Positions 1 to 11,999 of a stretch of DNA of 64,000 nt are shown in pieces; the stretch's first letter is position 1; each line of letters starts with the position of its first letter. The notes beneath the pieces were generated by a model that saw only the letters and a list, made by a program, of their open reading frames with translations, did not search any database and was not told the DNA's origin. The position numbers and the translations under genes are program-made. This stretch comes from Zerene cesonia (Eukaryota > Arthropoda > Insecta > Lepidoptera > Pieridae), in NCBI RefSeq assembly GCF_012273895.1, contig NC_052110.1, positions 2,232,001 to 2,296,000 of the forward strand, in the 5' to 3' direction.

Positions 1-739
1 CTACAACGTTACAATGAAAATAATCTAATTATATTTTAAAACAATCGGTTATCTTCTCGCTATATAGCGATTTCATCCAGAGAAAAGTAAAATGAGGTAT
101 TTTTACTTCGAACGAATTTGTACTCTATAAGAATGAATATAGATCATTATTTCCTTTGGTGGTTATACAAGTCGAATGTTTGAATATTTAACCAGGTTTA
201 CCGTGAAAATTAGTATAAGTGTACTTATCTCGCTGGGCAAATGAGCGAAACATTACATGGCTCAGTTGGCTTTAACTCATAGCGAGACGGAAGGTGACAG
301 TCCTTTTGGACAAACGTGGGACAGTTTCAATGTTAAATTTAAAGCAAGTTTCTGATGTTTTTAGGATAATTAAACGATAATCTATTCCCAGTAAGATTAA
401 AGTATTTTTTTTTTTGTATTTTTATGCAATTTGTTAATATTGATGAATGATCTTTTTTCTAATGTTTAAAAAAAAAAATCAATTGAGTTAAATATTCAAT
501 GTTTGTATGTATGTATATATTCTGAGACTGACATACATGACACTTGAAAGTATTATACGCATATTTTGGACAATCTAAATAATTCTCCATAAAGCAGCAA
601 ACAACGTATGACAGTTTGATTTCAAATAATTTTGACTTCCAAGAGTTTTCTTCTTCCAAGGAAATGTCTCCAATAAAAAAGATCAACAATTCTGTCTACA
701 AAGCTATATATCTCTTATACCTCCTTAGCAACTCAGAAA
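1..739. other. AT-rich non-coding stretch
   Basis: No coding sequence, splice-flanked exon or recognisable repeat is visible. Short homopolymers occur near 405-415 and 469-478. The only open frames are short, AT-rich and without family features. Confidence 0.6.
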
Positions 740-939
740 TCCTACTAATATTATAAATGCGAAAGTTTGTAAGGATGTGTGTGTGTTTGTTGCTCTTTCA
801 CGCAAAAACTACTGAACCGATTGCAATGAAATTTTGTACGTAGACAACTGGACAACTGTAATAACATATAGGCAAATTTTTATCCCGATATTCCTACGGG
901 ATACGGACTTACGCGGGTGAAACCGCGGGGCGCACCTAG
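740..939 (+). mobile_element. Lep1-like non-autonomous Helitron, copy 1
   Basis: The copy starts with TCCTACTAATATTATAAATG and ends with a GCGG...CCGC hairpin followed by CACCTAG, flanked by A on the left and T on the right. Those are Helitron hallmarks: 5' TC, a 3' hairpin just before CTRR, and insertion between A and T. It is about 200 bp with no coding capacity, so any movement would depend on a helicase encoded elsewhere. Nine more copies lie in this window in both orientations. Confidence 0.85.
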
Positions 940-982
940 TTGTTTATAAAAACAAGTGTAAAACACTGAATGGTTTCTCTAA

Positions 983-1070
983 CGGCCCACGCAGTAACCC
1001 GACACTATAGCACTCGTTCCGGCCGTCCTAAGTCGCCTATTACCAGTTCCGATGGTAATTTACTCACTTA
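983..1070. repeat. Diverged repeat pair, copy 1
   Basis: This GC-richer block shares the core AACCCGACACT and surrounding order of sequence with 1795-1885. Part of it (CTCGTTCCGGCCG) also recurs near 6056-6068. Probably an old repeat of unknown class. Confidence 0.4.
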
Positions 1071-1794
1071 AAGGCATTTAGAGTGCTTCCCTGTCTAAGC
1101 AAAAGTTAAATATAGAAATTTACGTAAACAGCAAAAATTATTTAGCTAATTAGGTAAGTAGTGGATAAGAAATTCAGAATGAAAATGAAAAACCTCGTCA
1201 AATTCGTAGATTGTTACTACGTTTTCTTCGTCAGTTAAAACACAAGTGAAATTTTATATCAATAACAATAATAATAGTAATAAATGAATGTGGGTACAAT
1301 CAATTTAATTGTTTCGTTACGATAGCGACTCCATTTAATCTATACATTGGTTAATTTTAAGTCTAAATTCTATTTGTTATATCACTAAACACAGAATTAA
1401 TATTAGTTGTGGCTCTGTAGATAATGTCTTCAACAGAAAAGTGAATAGTTCGAGACTGTATGAGTGAACGAGTACACTGTTTATATCGTCGAATGGAAGT
1501 CTAGATAATAAAAATAAAACCAGGAACAAATCGATTCAATCAAGAATAAAATCGAATTTTGAACTAAAACCTTGTCTATGATTCAATGCTGTTGGACATC
1601 GCCCATCGCTCTCTAAGCCAGCTTGGTTAGTTAATAAGCCCATAAAATACCTTAATTCGCAAAGAACACGTACATACCTACAATGGAAATATCAATTAAA
1701 CTGATATTAATAATTATAGTATGTCTATTCAATTTAATCGCAAAATATGAAGCATTATAACAGTCCTAAGTTAAGCGTCCTGTATGGTCACCCT

Positions 1795-1885
1795 AGCTGC
1801 CTACGCGGTGTAACCCGACACTGTAGTCTCACTGCTCAGGACGTCCTTTGTCGGTCGTTACCGGTTCTGTTCTTAACTTACTAAT
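1795..1885. repeat. Diverged repeat pair, copy 2
   Basis: Same-orientation relative of 983-1070, with the shared core TAACCCGACACTGTAG-like segment and a matching tail that reads GTTACCGGTTC here and ATTACCAGTTC there. The class is not recognised. Confidence 0.4.
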
Positions 1886-2195
1886 ATTGTATACGCACTT
1901 AGTGAATGTACTAGATTTTTCTAGAACAAATAGGCTTAGTTGTGGATGGCGAAAATAGGCGTTTATGCGCAAAATACCTTCAAACTCAAACATTTATTTA
2001 TTCAATTAGACTTTTTATAGAAGCACTTTTGAATCGTCATAACATAGTTTACCGCCGGTTCACTACCACTTAATTATTCTATATCGATGCTAACATAAGA
2101 ACTAGAGTTTCTTGTAAGAATTTGAAAGAAGAAAGAAAGAAAAGAATTTAGACCACGATATTCCAACGTGACCAACATACTATACACACACACTT

Positions 2196-2372
2196 CTTCC
2201 ATATATATTTTCTTCACCCTTCCCAGCCCTTTCCTTTATTACCGTCATCTTTCCTTCCTTATACACAGCCCTTAGATAAGCGGGCAATGCATTTGCTTCA
2301 CAAATATTCATGGGCAGTGGTGATTGCCCACCATCACACGGATCAGCTCGGTTACCTGCCATATCATTTCAC
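2196..2372 (+). mobile_element. SINE-like family G, 3' half
   Basis: The order of segments matches the fuller copy at 43.1-43.45 kb: a pyrimidine-rich CTTCCCAGCCCTTTCC block, then GCGGGCAATGCATTTGC, then TTCATGGGCAGTGGTGAT. The 5' half is absent and the tail is diverged, so this is an old truncated copy. The family may correspond to a described lepidopteran SINE group such as Metulj, but that is from memory and unchecked. Confidence 0.6.
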
Positions 2373-2399
2373 TATAATATAAACTACATTAACAGATGG

Positions 2400-3556
2400 A
2401 TCTAGACAGACCAGATCTAGAAGCGAAAAGACAGCTCGCCCTTTCTCGAGCTCCCGGCTTTCGCCTTTAAGTCCGTGTCCGACCTAAACCACCACCGCAC
2501 TTGGCCCAAGCCAAGAATAATCATATCACAAATATAGAGAAAAACAATATTTAAAAATAGAACTTTATTCGAACCATAAATTTTATGACGTTACACAAAC
2601 CGACCCCAGTCAACATTAAGTCAAAAAAAAACACACCACAACATAAATCATTTCAAAACGCAAACCAAGGTCACGATACAGGAAGCGCGGCGGAAGCCAA
2701 AATCCGAATTCCGAACCGATGATTATACTGTAAACATTACAAAAGACAAGTATTGATGGAATCAAACGGACAAGGCCGCACTGAAATATCTTTTATGGTC
2801 CCACTGAATTTCTGGTATACAATTAACGATGAATAAAACATACATAAATTAATTCACAGACATATACCAGAAGGGTTATCATAGAAGGATATTGTAAAAC
2901 ATTAGAATTATTATAATGCATATACAACTCTAAAAAGATAACGATGATGTAACCAAATAAACAAATCATACTGAAATATATTTAAAGGTTGAACGGAAAA
3001 TTAGGATAGTGGTAGAAGGATTGGATGGTTAGAAATATGAAAGTACAATTATATTATAAGGAACATAATAATTTAATAGTGATTAATTTTTTAGCACAAT
3101 CAATGTTTATTAACGTGTGTTTGTCTCGTACTTTTAATTTTGTAGTGTACTAAAATTTTCTAGTTATATCTCGATCAACAAGTTGTAACGCAGTTTAATT
3201 ATCCTCGTATTTCCAAAAGATCATCTTAAGACCCTAACTTGTTATAATTAAGTTATGGCATTAAAACACAAATATGCCATAAAGGAAATTAATTTCGAAG
3301 CAATTTGTATCACGCGCTAAATAATTTCGTAAACAGTAGTTTATATTTCAAGTCCGATCGGTGTTAACGTCAAATTAACGATGTTTTATGAGACGTGACT
3401 GTATCTTAATTCTGTTTATTTTAGGAGTTTAATAATTTCATACATTATCTGATTATAAAGTACATAAAACATTTTTTGGGCAATTAAGCAGATTTGTGGT
3501 GTTTCTAGATTGATTGTGCATGGAGCATAATTATTACAATCAATTATTCCTACATT
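2400..3556. other. Non-coding stretch
   Basis: A GC-richer patch at about 2435-2515 stands out from AT-rich surroundings but has no recognisable domain or repeat partner here. The remainder is AT-rich with no exon or repeat that I can support. Confidence 0.5.
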
Positions 3557-3690
3557 TTTTATGTGGGAGTCGAGCACGCTTCGGCGCGAATTGGGCCAGC
3601 TCGCACCGGGGAAGCAACCACAACCCCAGAGACGATTAATTCGGTGAGTTGGGGAGCCGGATGGCCGTTTCCTTTTGATTTGTATACACT
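3557..3690 (+). mobile_element. SINE-like family G, 5' half
   Basis: Contains TGTGGGAGTCGAGCACGCTT followed by GGGCCAGCTCGCACCGGGGA, matching the start of the copy at 43.1 kb. It breaks off after the GAGCCGGATGGCC block, so only the 5' half survives. Confidence 0.65.
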
Positions 3691-4047
3691 ACAGCCTACA
3701 TGTTAGACACTGTCAGGATATCTATCCCAATTTCACCCAGATCAGATCAACCGTTTTTACATAAAAGTATAGCAAACAAATATCCATCCACATTAACTTT
3801 TGCGTTTAAAATAGTACTTTAATATATTACGTCCAGGCAAAGGCTTAGGACATAGCTTAATAATGTAGCAACCTTAAGATACTGCTATGCTAGTGTTTGT
3901 CAATAAGCTATCTATCTAGGTTTAGCATCAATCTTTAATTATTATATTTGGATTGGTTTCTTAACTGCGCCCTAATATAAAAAACAATGCGAGTGGTCAT
4001 TGTCAATCTTTTGCCAGAAAATGGATAGGAATTGATTCTTTTTCATA

Positions 4048-4125
4048 TCAGTCGGCAAATTAGCTGGGCGGTCGCCTGATGGTAAGAATCCACCGCCCAT
4101 AAACATTTGCAGTGCAATAATATAA
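4048..4125 (-). mobile_element. SINE-like family G, 3' tail fragment
   Basis: Reverse complement of the family G tail: GCCTGATGGTAAGAATCCAC followed by CGCCCATAAACATTTG mirrors the GGGCGGTGGT...TTACCATCAGGCG block of the fuller copies. Confidence 0.6.
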
Positions 4126-4129
4126 AGGT

Positions 4130-5700
4130 AAAGGGATATGGGCCTTTATCCTGATTATCTGACATAGGGCGTTTACAAGTAATTTGTTTATGCTAATATT
4201 TTTAAGCCGCATGATACTATTACGATAAGCCGTAAGAGTTAGAACTATTTGCGAAAAAATTTATAACCCTTTTCATTCATATTTGTAAACAACATGGATA
4301 TTTTTCCACAATAAAAACTCATACGAACAGACTGTATAGACAAATAATATTTTGACTGATTGCTATCACCAGCTTGACTCCAAATTAAACTTATTTCTAG
4401 AAGTAACGCTTTAATTTTCATTCTGTGAACATACTCCCTTTGTACAAGACTTTTCTAGCCACTAGAATTAAACTATTCAAGATGTGTGTACTGGATTACA
4501 AGGGTTCATGATAAAAAGGACCTGTTTTATGATGTCTCAAACAAGGTATTTTAACCGAAAGGACATGTTTTTTTGGCCATTAAAAACGGCCAGTTCTTTA
4601 TAAAAATACACACTTATGCTATTCTTAAATTGAATTGTATTTCATTAAATTGTCAACCTTTTAGAACCAAGTTATATATTTTCGATGGTGATTTGAAATC
4701 TGAGATGCGTATCGAAGTTCACTTGGTCTATGCAAAATTAATTCAGTGATTTAAATGCATACGGACTCGTAGCCAATTTAGGACCTCAGAATTCAATCAC
4801 TATAGTCTATGGTTTCTCATATCTTATCAACCTCGTGAAACAAAAGCTTCTATATACAATACTCTTTTAGTGAACGCCTGTTTTCTATACTCTTATTATA
4901 ATATACAATATCTAGGACTAAGTAGATTTATATTACTTTGAAACAATTTCTACTATATATATATATATATTTTGAATTGAATGTCATTTATTTTACTATG
5001 TTTATTACAATATTTATAAGAAACAACGTCATTAAAGCTTAAGAAAAAAAAATGCTCAAAAAAATGTTATTTCTCCTAAAGCGTTTACGTTTCATGCTTT
5101 AAAGAGTATTCATGAATGCTTGAAATCGGGAGGGGATTGAACCTTTGCTCTTTCATAATTTTTGTTAAAAATCGCTGTGCTTTTAACCATAATATTTATT
5201 TAAATCGCATAGCTAAGCTTATACAGAAATGTCAATTCGATTACTCCATAGAGTAAATTCAATGGAAGTATTTTATTTATTTAAACCGTTTCAGTATAAC
5301 AATAGTTTATTTAAAATCTAGTTATATGTTTAAATTACGATGGTTATTTTTTTAAATACTGTTATTTTAAATAGTAATTCATGTTATATTTTGTATATTG
5401 ATCATGAAATTATATATTTCCACTAATCTTAACTTTCTTTACTAATCAAATATCCATGATATACCATTCCGAACTGATACTACTCAAATTTTGTCTCTTT
5501 GGTAATTGAATGAATAGATATTTTATATTATATATAAATACCGGCAGGCGGTATACAAAAAGCTGTGATATTCATTTAAAAACAACGCAATTCAATTCAG
5601 TACACAATAAAATCGATAATTCCCATTGAATTTCAGTCTCAATCTAATTGGGGTAATTATAATTATCCCCAAATTCCAAGGTGAAATTTCCTAATAGCTA
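4130..5700. other. AT-rich non-coding stretch
   Basis: No exon or dispersed repeat is supported. A short (TA)n tract sits at about 4953-4970 and an A-rich run near 5042-5050. Confidence 0.55.
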
Positions 5701-5864
5701 CGAAAGCGTATCGCATCGAGACGCCATGTCGAAAACACATGGAAACACTATTACTGTTTGGCAATAATTATGCGATGCTCACTGTATCATCGATTGAATA
5801 CATTCACATTATACATTTGACTAGAAGGATTTGGTTGTTACATTTTTATTTTTTATGCGCGCTT

Positions 5865-6030
5865 ACAGGAGCGTCGCGACGCCCACCGTCGACAGTGGCG
5901 CCCCGCGCGGCACTGACTCAAAACTACAGGGATACTTCATATTTCGTATGGATTCGCGACAAAATTTGGAATTTCGACTGTAGCGCTATGACAATAAGGT
6001 GTATTAACGCTTGTTTGTCTGCTGGAAGGT
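5865..6030 (+). other. GC-rich block after a possible splice acceptor
   Basis: A pyrimidine-rich run ending TTACAG (about 5865-5870) precedes a GC-rich block containing GACGCCCACCGTCGACAGTG and GGCGCCCCGCGCGG. One frame stays open to about 6032, but no domain is recognisable and the candidate donor near 6028 (AAGGTAGAG) is mediocre. It could be a lone exon, a repeat fragment or chance. Confidence 0.2.
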
Positions 6031-6274
6031 AGAGCTACGTCCCTTTTGTTCCAACGCTCGTTCCGGCCGATCTCGTGGATTCCGTTCCATTAGGGTTGTG
6101 TAATCATTACACGGAATATCATTATAAGTTATTTGTGCTTTTTGCTGAAGTCGCATCATTAGAAGCTAATTGTTTTTATTAGAATTGAATTATGATTTAT
6201 TATTTCGATTCTGATGACAACTTAGATATCAAAAAGTAAAATAACGCGTAGATATAAATTTCACATTTCAGATA

Positions 6275-6545
6275 TGGTGAAGACATAAGCTTCGACATGA
6301 ATTAGTCCAGCTCGCACCAACTACACCCCCACAGAAGATGGGCGTTTCACGCCGAGTTGTAGCTTATTGTTTTGTTTCGGAGGCCCGTGTTTGTTTCTCC
6401 TCAGCCTACCAGTCCATTTTTTTAATCAATTTGTCAATCCTTTCCCTTTCCTTATCTTTTAAAAAACAAGTCACGCATTTGCAGAGGCACTATCTCTAGA
6501 AAGTTCATGGCAGTGGTAATGTCTTACCATGAGACAAACCACATA
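6275..6545 (+). mobile_element. SINE-like family G, degraded copy
   Basis: Retains CCAGCTCGCACC, ACACCCCCACAGAAGATGGG, a pyrimidine-rich CAATCCTTTCCCTTTCC block and TTCATGGCAGTGGTAATG. The order matches 43.1-43.45 kb but many substitutions and small deletions make it an old copy. Confidence 0.55.
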
Positions 6546-7149
6546 CATAATGAAAAAATGAATTTCAGAACGTGAAACTTGTGCATACTTAAGCAATAGA
6601 CAATAGGTATTCAACTAACCTTTTTATCATGTCTCATATGACATCTACAGGAAAAAAATGAGCATAAATATTGAATTTCACTTCACCCACATGTATAAGA
6701 GATAAATTGGCTTCAATTTAATCAAACTTTTACGCAAAAAATTGGCGTTGTCATTAAATTTTCAATTGCGTGGGGCGACACTCGTCCACGTTAAATGAAA
6801 ATTGACAAGTCTTCCGCCATGACACCCTTATTTCTACATGTACCTCGTAATATTCGTAGCATGTTAGAGTATCTATATCATTGTATTCTTGTGGCTATAT
6901 GAAATACGTGTCGATAATGCGAAGATAGTCAAAATATAAGACATTATTAATAAAGTTTAACTTTGTTATTTTAAGACTAACAGTTTTTAGAAATAACTTA
7001 AAAAATGTTTTCGTTATAAATAAATTAATTGAGGGTAATTCAACACGTTCCATGTATTCATGGTAAATTCTACTACAGTAAATAGTTACCATTTATTAAT
7101 AAAAATATTATTCCAAAACTTAGTTTGTTTATATGTGTGTTTGCATGAA

Positions 7150-7345
7150 TTATAATTTTAACAAAAATTAAACCGCCCGCAAATGGTCACACCTAAACCA
7201 AATTTAAATACGTCGTCGTCGGACGCCACGGAAGGCACCAGCTTTCAAATAATTAAAGAATCATCAGAATCGGTTCAGCCGGTCGAAAGTTCTGTGGAAA
7301 CAAACCCAAAAAAAACATTCAAATTTATAGCCTCCTGCATTTTTG
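7150..7345 (+). mobile_element. Dispersed repeat family J, copy 1
   Basis: Shares GGCACCAGCTTTCAAATAAT and AATCGGTTCAGCC with copies near 26.25 and 42.2 kb. A frame open through it is a by-product, since the other copies are not open in the same frame. The class (non-autonomous DNA element or retroelement tail) is unclear. Confidence 0.55.
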
Positions 7346-7506
7346 AAAAAGAATTAAATATATTTGTAAAGTGTTATTTACATTAAAGTTTTAATCATAA
7401 AGTTATAAACTATATTTCTTCTTAGATCCATTTTCACTTCACTCAAGTTTGCAAGAAAGAATACAATAATGTGCGACTATCGTTTAACTAGTAAGATTAT
7501 AAATTA

Positions 7507-7706
7507 CTAGCTGCGCTCTGCGGTTTCACCTGCGTAAGTCCGTATCCCATAGGAATATCGGGATAAAAAGTTGCCTATATGTTATGCCAGTTGTCCAGCT
7601 GTCTACGCACCAAATTTCATTGCAATCGGTTAAGTAGTTTTTGCGTGAACGAGCAACAAACACACCCATAACCTAACAAACTTTCGCATTAATAATATTA
7701 GTAAGA
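7507..7706 (-). mobile_element. Lep1-like non-autonomous Helitron, copy 2
   Basis: Reverse orientation: begins CTAGCTGCGCTCTGCGG (3' terminus) and ends AATAATATTAGTAAGA (5' terminus). It is full length at 200 bp with small changes in the 3' hairpin region and near the 5' end. Confidence 0.8.
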
Positions 7707-7961
7707 TTAACTTATTGATACTCTTTCATATTATTTTGAGGGAGTTATCCATGTTTAGATTAAAAAGTAAGATAGCAATATCAAAGAATAATATAATATT
7801 AAAAAAATCTAGAAACATCCAAGCCCTATGTAGACTATGTACATATAATAAACAGGACTAAATAATGATATATTCGTAGAATCAGGGCGGCGGCGTTGCA
7901 CCGGCCATTATTGATTTTACATATTTGCTTCCTGCCACGAGTAAATAGTGAAAACCCCCAA

Positions 7962-7989
7962 GGGGCTAGGGGAGGGGGGTTGGAGGGGG
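7962..7989 (+). other. G-quadruplex-type G tract
   Basis: A run of GGGG, GGGG, GGGGGG and GGGGG separated by one to six bases meets the usual G4 pattern. A CCCCC just upstream could compete by pairing with the first G run. It is conspicuous in DNA of roughly one-third GC. Confidence 0.6.
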
Positions 7990-8362
7990 ACTTATTTGGT
8001 AACCTTAATCCAAATTTAATGCATATCTGTAAATTCTTTCACTGTAATATATAACGTATGATAATTATGTAGTACTGTAATAAGCAAAAATAATCATAAA
8101 GTAATAAGTTTTTTTAGATCACTCCAGAACTATACTAAATGAATTTAGACGAAATTTCGCGCAAACTAAAAGCACCTACATGTTTATTTAAATTATTATT
8201 TTTTAGCTTATTATTACTTGGAATATAAATAATTCATAGTAAGAGGATTTAATTAAAATTCATATGACCAACAAACACATTTCTAACTATTTATTCAACA
8301 CAAAACCACAATCTAAAATTGAATATTCGTTTCAGCACATATCTACGAATCAAATACATATA

Positions 8363-9495
8363 CCTAGTCTTGCCATAAATATTGTAATAAAGAAAAAAGA
8401 AAATTGTTAACTGCAAATAACATTTATTANNNNNNNNNNNNNNNNNNNNNNNNNNNNNNNNNNNNNNNNNNNNNNNNNNNNNNNNNNNNNNNNNNNNNNN
8501 NNNNNNNNNNNNNNNNNNNNNNNNNNNNNNNNNNNNNNNNNNNNNNNNNNNNNNNNNNNNNNNNNNNNNNNNNNNNNNNNNNNNNNNNNNNNNNNNNNNN
8601 NNNNNNNNNNNNNNNNNNNNNNNNNNNNNNNNNNNNNNNNNNNNNNNNNNNNNNNNNNNNNNNNNNNNNNNNNNNNNNNNNNNNNNNNNNNNNNNNNNNN
8701 NNNNNNNNNNNNNNNNNNNNNNNNNNNNNNNNNNNNNNNNNNNNNNNNNNNNNNNNNNNNNNNNNNNNNNNNNNNNNNNNNNNNNNNNNNNNNNNNNNNN
8801 NNNNNNNNNNNNNNNNNNNNNNNNNNNNNNNNNNNNNNNNNNNNNNNNNNNNNNNNNNNNNNNNNNNNNNNNNNNNNNNNNNNNNNNNNNNNNNNNNNNN
8901 NNNNNNNNNNNNNNNNNNNNNNNNNNNNNNNNNNNNNNNNNNNNNNNNNNNNNNNNNNNNNNNNNNNNNNNNNNNNNNNNNNNNNNNNNNNNNNNNNNNN
9001 NNNNNNNNNNNNNNNNNNNNNNNNNNNNNNNNNNNNNNNNNNNNNNNNNNNNNNNNNNNNNNNNNNNNNNNNNNNNNNNNNNNNNNNNNNNNNNNNNNNN
9101 NNNNNNNNNNNNNNNNNNNNNNNNNNNNNNNNNNNNNNNNNNNNNNNNNNNNNNNNNNNNNNNNNNNNNNNNNNNNNNNNNNNNNNNNNNNNNNNNNNNN
9201 NNNNNNNNNNNNNNNNNNNNNNNNNNNNNNNNNNNNNNNNNNNNNNNNNNNNNNNNNNNNNNNNNNNNNNNNNNNNNNNNNNNNNNNNNNNNNNNNNNNN
9301 NNNNNNNNNNNNNNNNNNNNNNNNNNNNNNNNNNNNNNNNNNNNNNNNNNNNNNNNNNNNNNNNNNNNNNNNNNNNNNNNNNNNNNNNNNNNNNNNNNNN
9401 NNNNNNNNNNNNNNNNNNNNNNNNNNNNNAGATTCGAAATTCAAATGTAATATTTTTTTATAATTAAGTGTAACAGTATTTATGGCCAGACTAAG
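8363..9495. mobile_element. Mariner-like transposon, interior missing
   Basis: The left end CCTAGTCTTGCCATAAATAT and right end ATTTATGGCCAGACTAAG are imperfect inverted repeats, each next to a TA dinucleotide (8361-8362 and 9496-9497), as expected of Tc1/mariner insertion. The interior is 1000 N. The sequence inside the left end (8380-8429) is repeated in inverse at 28437-28486. The transposase, if any, is unseen. Assignment to mariner rests on terminal repeat style and TA flanks. Confidence 0.6.
8430..9429. other. Assembly gap (1000 N)
   Basis: Exactly 1000 N, a placeholder size. Flanking sequence suggests the missing DNA is the interior of a mariner-like copy. Confidence 0.99.
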
Positions 9496-9499
9496 TATA

Positions 9500-10077
9500 A
9501 TAAATAAGAATAGAAAAATATGTTCCCAAGACGATCTCGAAGTTTCGAGAATAATCCAATTTAGCGGGAACTGCACAAAGGGAATGAATGCAACCTAGAT
9601 CATTTCCTTCTTTTATTTCTTCAGCAATTTAATTAATTGCATTTCTTTACTCGATACGAATTCATCTTAAAAACATGCGACGTTCTAAGGGCTGAAGTTA
9701 TTTTACTTAAAAAACTTGCTTTTGTTTGTCTTGAGGTAATAGTTGATTACAAGTAGCAAGTACTTTCAGTAAGTCCACAAATTTCTTAGTGTCGTATATA
9801 GGGTATATCAGCTCATAAGGAAATAGATTTACAAAAAGCTTTACCAGAATTTGTTTCTCGTCACCGTGTCCAGGTTTCTCTAGTGATTTAGATAAAAATC
9901 GTGTATAACTTCAAACTCATACCTAGGCTGGATGGCAGTTGACGTTTCCTAATATAAATTTAATTTCCTAGACATGAGTAGGTATACTATCACATAATCT
10001 ATCTTTTCCAACCTCTTTAATTTTCTCTTGAATTGGATAGGGATTAAGAATAAAAAGCTTCTGTAAAAACCATTTCC
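9500..10077. other. Non-coding stretch
   Basis: No exon, repeat partner or regulatory cluster that I can support. Confidence 0.5.
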
Positions 10078-10250
10078 ATCCGCACCATCTGGAGGGTTGG
10101 CGGTCCACCACGCATCCCCCACTTCACGTTCCCCCACCCACCAAACGAAACACAGGACCATGCTGCTATTCACATCAGTCTTCTGTGAGGTGCAACTTCC
10201 CCGGTGCGAGCTGGCCCAATTCGTGCTGAAGCGTGATCCACTACCACATA
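10078..10250 (-). mobile_element. SINE-like family G, 5' half
   Basis: On the minus strand it reads the family start (GCTTCAGCACGAATTGGGCC), then the CACCGGGGAAG block and ACAGAAGACTGATG. The 3' half is missing. Frames open across it are shadows of the element. Confidence 0.65.
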
Positions 10251-11046
10251 AAAACAAACTACGAATAATCTACGCTAAACTCAAACTACAATTCCATCAA
10301 AACATTACAGCAAAGCTCATATATAAAGAGCGTCACATTATTAAAATGCAGAGAAAATAAATCAATAAGCGCATCCGGGTAACTTCCCCGCCTCGGAAAT
10401 ACGTCTATTTTTAGTCCGTATTGAACTACGACCTACATCCGGTGTTTATTAAATATCGGATGAGATTAGTATGAAACGCTGGAAAATATTACACGCATAT
10501 TATAAGAGCTGTTTATTCATTCGAGATGGCTTGTAGAAGTGGTTTGATTTATATGTTTTATCTATATAATTTGACTTCTTCTAGAAGCACTTTTGAATCT
10601 CATAACATACCTTTGCCAATTACCAGTTTCGGATAGTTTCTACAGAGAAGAGTCAGCAAGAAACTCTACAGTTGGTTTTTTTTAAATATCGTCAATATTA
10701 CATTCTGATTTAACATAATGCGTCGGTAAATCATTATAATGAAGACAAATACTGTACTTAGTTTGTACAGTCTACAGAATATTTTTCGAATTCTGCTTCA
10801 ATATTCGCGAAAGCAAACATGCATTCAGAATGAGAATCTTCCTATGTTTACATACTGAGTATTGAGTGATATTACATCATAGTTCACAGATATAAGCATT
10901 GATGTAGGTTATAATGCTGATGAGTTTGAAGGAGAATCTTGAAAAATCATTCATATTACGTTCTTTCAATGTAGTTATGTAAACTTATCATGGATTTTTG
11001 TGTAGTGTTATTTTAGAATGGTCATTACTTTTTTTTTTTATTTAAC

Positions 11047-11360
11047 TTTAAAAATCCGGCCAAGTGCGAGTCGGAAATGCAACACCAAGGATTCCGTACT
11101 TTTTTCATTCCATCCAATTTATGACCGTGCCAACGTTCTTGTTATAGGGTCAAGAGAAATACATCATTTTTTTAAATTCAACTGTATAACAAGGCTCATC
11201 AGATACACCTTGGTGACAAACAGACGTACAGGCTGAAAAACATACGTACAGCGATATCTTAGTAATAAGGTCCCGTTTTACCCTTTAGGTACGGACCCAA
11301 GAAACACTTAAAAAAAATGTGCTTCCTAAATTCCATACCTTAAACATCTTCCCTTATATT
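11047..11360 (+). mobile_element. Dispersed repeat family K, longest copy
   Basis: Begins AATCCGGCCAAGTGCGAGTC, continues through CCATCCAATTTATGACCGTG and GAGAAATACATCAT, and ends near GGTACGGACCCAAG. Parts recur at about 18.5, 21.4 and 25.0 kb. This is a common lepidopteran-type repeat of unresolved class with no intact frame. Confidence 0.6.
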
Positions 11361-11397
11361 GTACAGTCAGCAAAGTTGATTTTTTTGTTTGGTACAA

Positions 11398-11475
11398 TTG
11401 TACTCAAACTACTGAGCCGATTTTAAAAATCATTTTACCATCACAAAGCTACATTTTTACCAAATACCACGTGCT
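11398..11475 (+). mobile_element. Dispersed repeat family D fragment
   Basis: The segment with AAACTACTGAGCCGATTTTA, ATTTTACCATCACAAAGCTAC matches the middle of copies at 25.46, 38.2 and 42.6 kb. Only a short piece remains. Confidence 0.4.
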
Positions 11476-11496
11476 ACATTATTTTTTTTTTTTTTA

Positions 11497-11666
11497 CTAG
11501 CTGCCTGCGATTTTGCCCACGTAGTTGTTAAGTAGCCTTACCCCTTCCACAGTAAATGGACTCTCTAAAACTGATATAATTTTTCAAATTGGACCAGTAG
11601 TTCCCGAGACTAGCGAGTTCAACCAAATAAACATACAAACTACAACTTTATAATATAAGTATAGAT
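11497..11666 (+). mobile_element. Dispersed repeat family B, copy 1
   Basis: Runs from CTAGCTGCCTGCGATTTTGC through GGACCAGTAGTTCCCGAGAC to CAACTTTATAATATAAGTAT. Relatives lie at 14.1, 41.9 and 48.0 kb. About 170 bp with no coding capacity. The class is uncertain (non-autonomous DNA element or SINE/LINE tail). Confidence 0.6.
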
Positions 11667-11999
11667 TCCGGTTCAATCCTGTAATTCCATCCTGTAATTC
11701 CATTGGCATCATATAATTCCCTGATAATTCTACCTGGAACATTTATTCATATCGGGATATGGAATTGTTCTATAACTCTTCAGCATACCAATCAGATCCC
11801 AACCACAAGTGCAAGCGAGTATCTGGCTAATGAAGTTTAGAACTAACTTGAATACTCTGGCTATTAAAATGGCGGGAAATTGTTTTGTTACTCTTTTTAA
11901 TGGTAGTGCTAGCATGTGGTCTAGGCTTTTTTCAAAATGGAAAATGCTCCGAGCTCCGTGGACCTTGGCGCTGGTTTTCCACTGCAAAACTGGACTATA

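Noticed and set aside
7183..7386. 67-codon plus frame
   Set aside because: Lies inside repeat family J; the other copies are not open in this frame.
8404..9576. Long frames through N runs
   Set aside because: Open only because N is not read as a stop.
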